Source: Prolixibacteraceae bacterium (lineage in GTDB: Bacteria > Bacteroidota > Bacteroidia > Bacteroidales > Prolixibacteraceae). From it: a stretch of 6,343 bases of DNA. Positions within the stretch are counted from its first letter, which is position 1. The number at the start of each line of letters is the position of its first letter. The notes under the pieces were generated by a model. The model did not search any database, was not told the DNA's origin, and was given only the letters and a program-made list of their open reading frames with translations. Both the position numbers and the translations under genes were made by a program. Location of the stretch: the NCBI GenBank assembly GCA_003516705.1, contig DPCJ01000013.1:956-7298 (forward strand). Direction: 5' to 3'. Shown piece by piece: positions 6,284 to 6,343 of the stretch.

Positions 6284-6343
6284 CTTTAAAAGCTCTTTCA
6301 AAGAATTTACTGAAGTCAAAAAAAAACTAAATACCCAAAGTTT
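6284..6343. other. Intergenic tail after the operon, no gene seen
   Basis: Sixty AT-rich bases run to the window edge. A short palindrome (AGCTTTAAAAGCT, 6282-6294) overlaps the stop codon but has almost no loop and no T-run on the plus strand, so I do not call it a terminator. An A-run at 6318-6326 is present. No convincing promoter is visible. Confidence 0.5.

Noticed and set aside
6282..6294. Perfect palindrome AGCTTTAAAAGCT after the operon as a terminator
   Set aside because: The stem is short and AT-rich, the loop is too small, and no T-run follows on the plus strand.

Overview
The window looks like chromosomal DNA of a member of the Bacteroidota, probably in or near the Bacteroidales/Marinilabiliales. 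The grounds are the moderately AT-rich sequence, A-rich leaders without clear Shine-Dalgarno sequences, promoter elements of the Bacteroidota TAnnTTTG type, and the style of the proteins (GH30 enzyme of the Bacteroides kind, ROK kinase, PiT-type phosphate permease). This placement is inferred from protein and promoter style; no rRNA or marker gene is present. There are no tRNA or rRNA genes, insertion sequences, CRISPR repeats or phage genes, and coding density is high.

Layout. (1) Positions 1-726, plus strand: the C-terminal 241 residues of a PiT-family inorganic phosphate transporter, cut by the left edge. (2) Positions 736-3230, minus strand: a two-gene sugar unit read leftwards, a ROK-family sugar kinase (probably glucokinase) followed after 77 bp by a secreted GH30 glycosidase. 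The GH30 gene converges on the phosphate transporter with only 9 bp between the stop codons. (3) Positions 3231-3360: a divergent intergenic region with promoter-like elements on both strands. (4) Positions 3361-6283, plus strand: five closely packed genes, namely yidD, a metal-binding lipoprotein, an ABC ATPase, an ABC membrane permease, and a 63-residue protein with eight cysteines in four CxxC pairs. The last four are linked by 1-4 nt overlaps (TAATG, ATGA, ATGA). (5) Positions 6284-6343: a short tail in which no gene is visible.

How the genes may work together. The GH30 enzyme should release glucose or a related sugar outside the cytoplasm, and the ROK kinase would phosphorylate it inside. 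The plus-strand set is a complete zinc/manganese-family (ZnuABC/TroABC-like) importer: lipoprotein receptor, channel and motor. It is bracketed by yidD, whose product carries a His/Cys tail, and by the small Cys-rich protein, which may handle the imported metal.

The most interesting points are the translationally coupled eight-Cys protein after the permease; the receptor's apparent metal-site change (Ala at the usual first His, His at the usual C-terminal Asp); the HKHDCKH tail on YidD; and a promoter element so close to the yidD ATG that its transcript could be leaderless. The rest is conventional.
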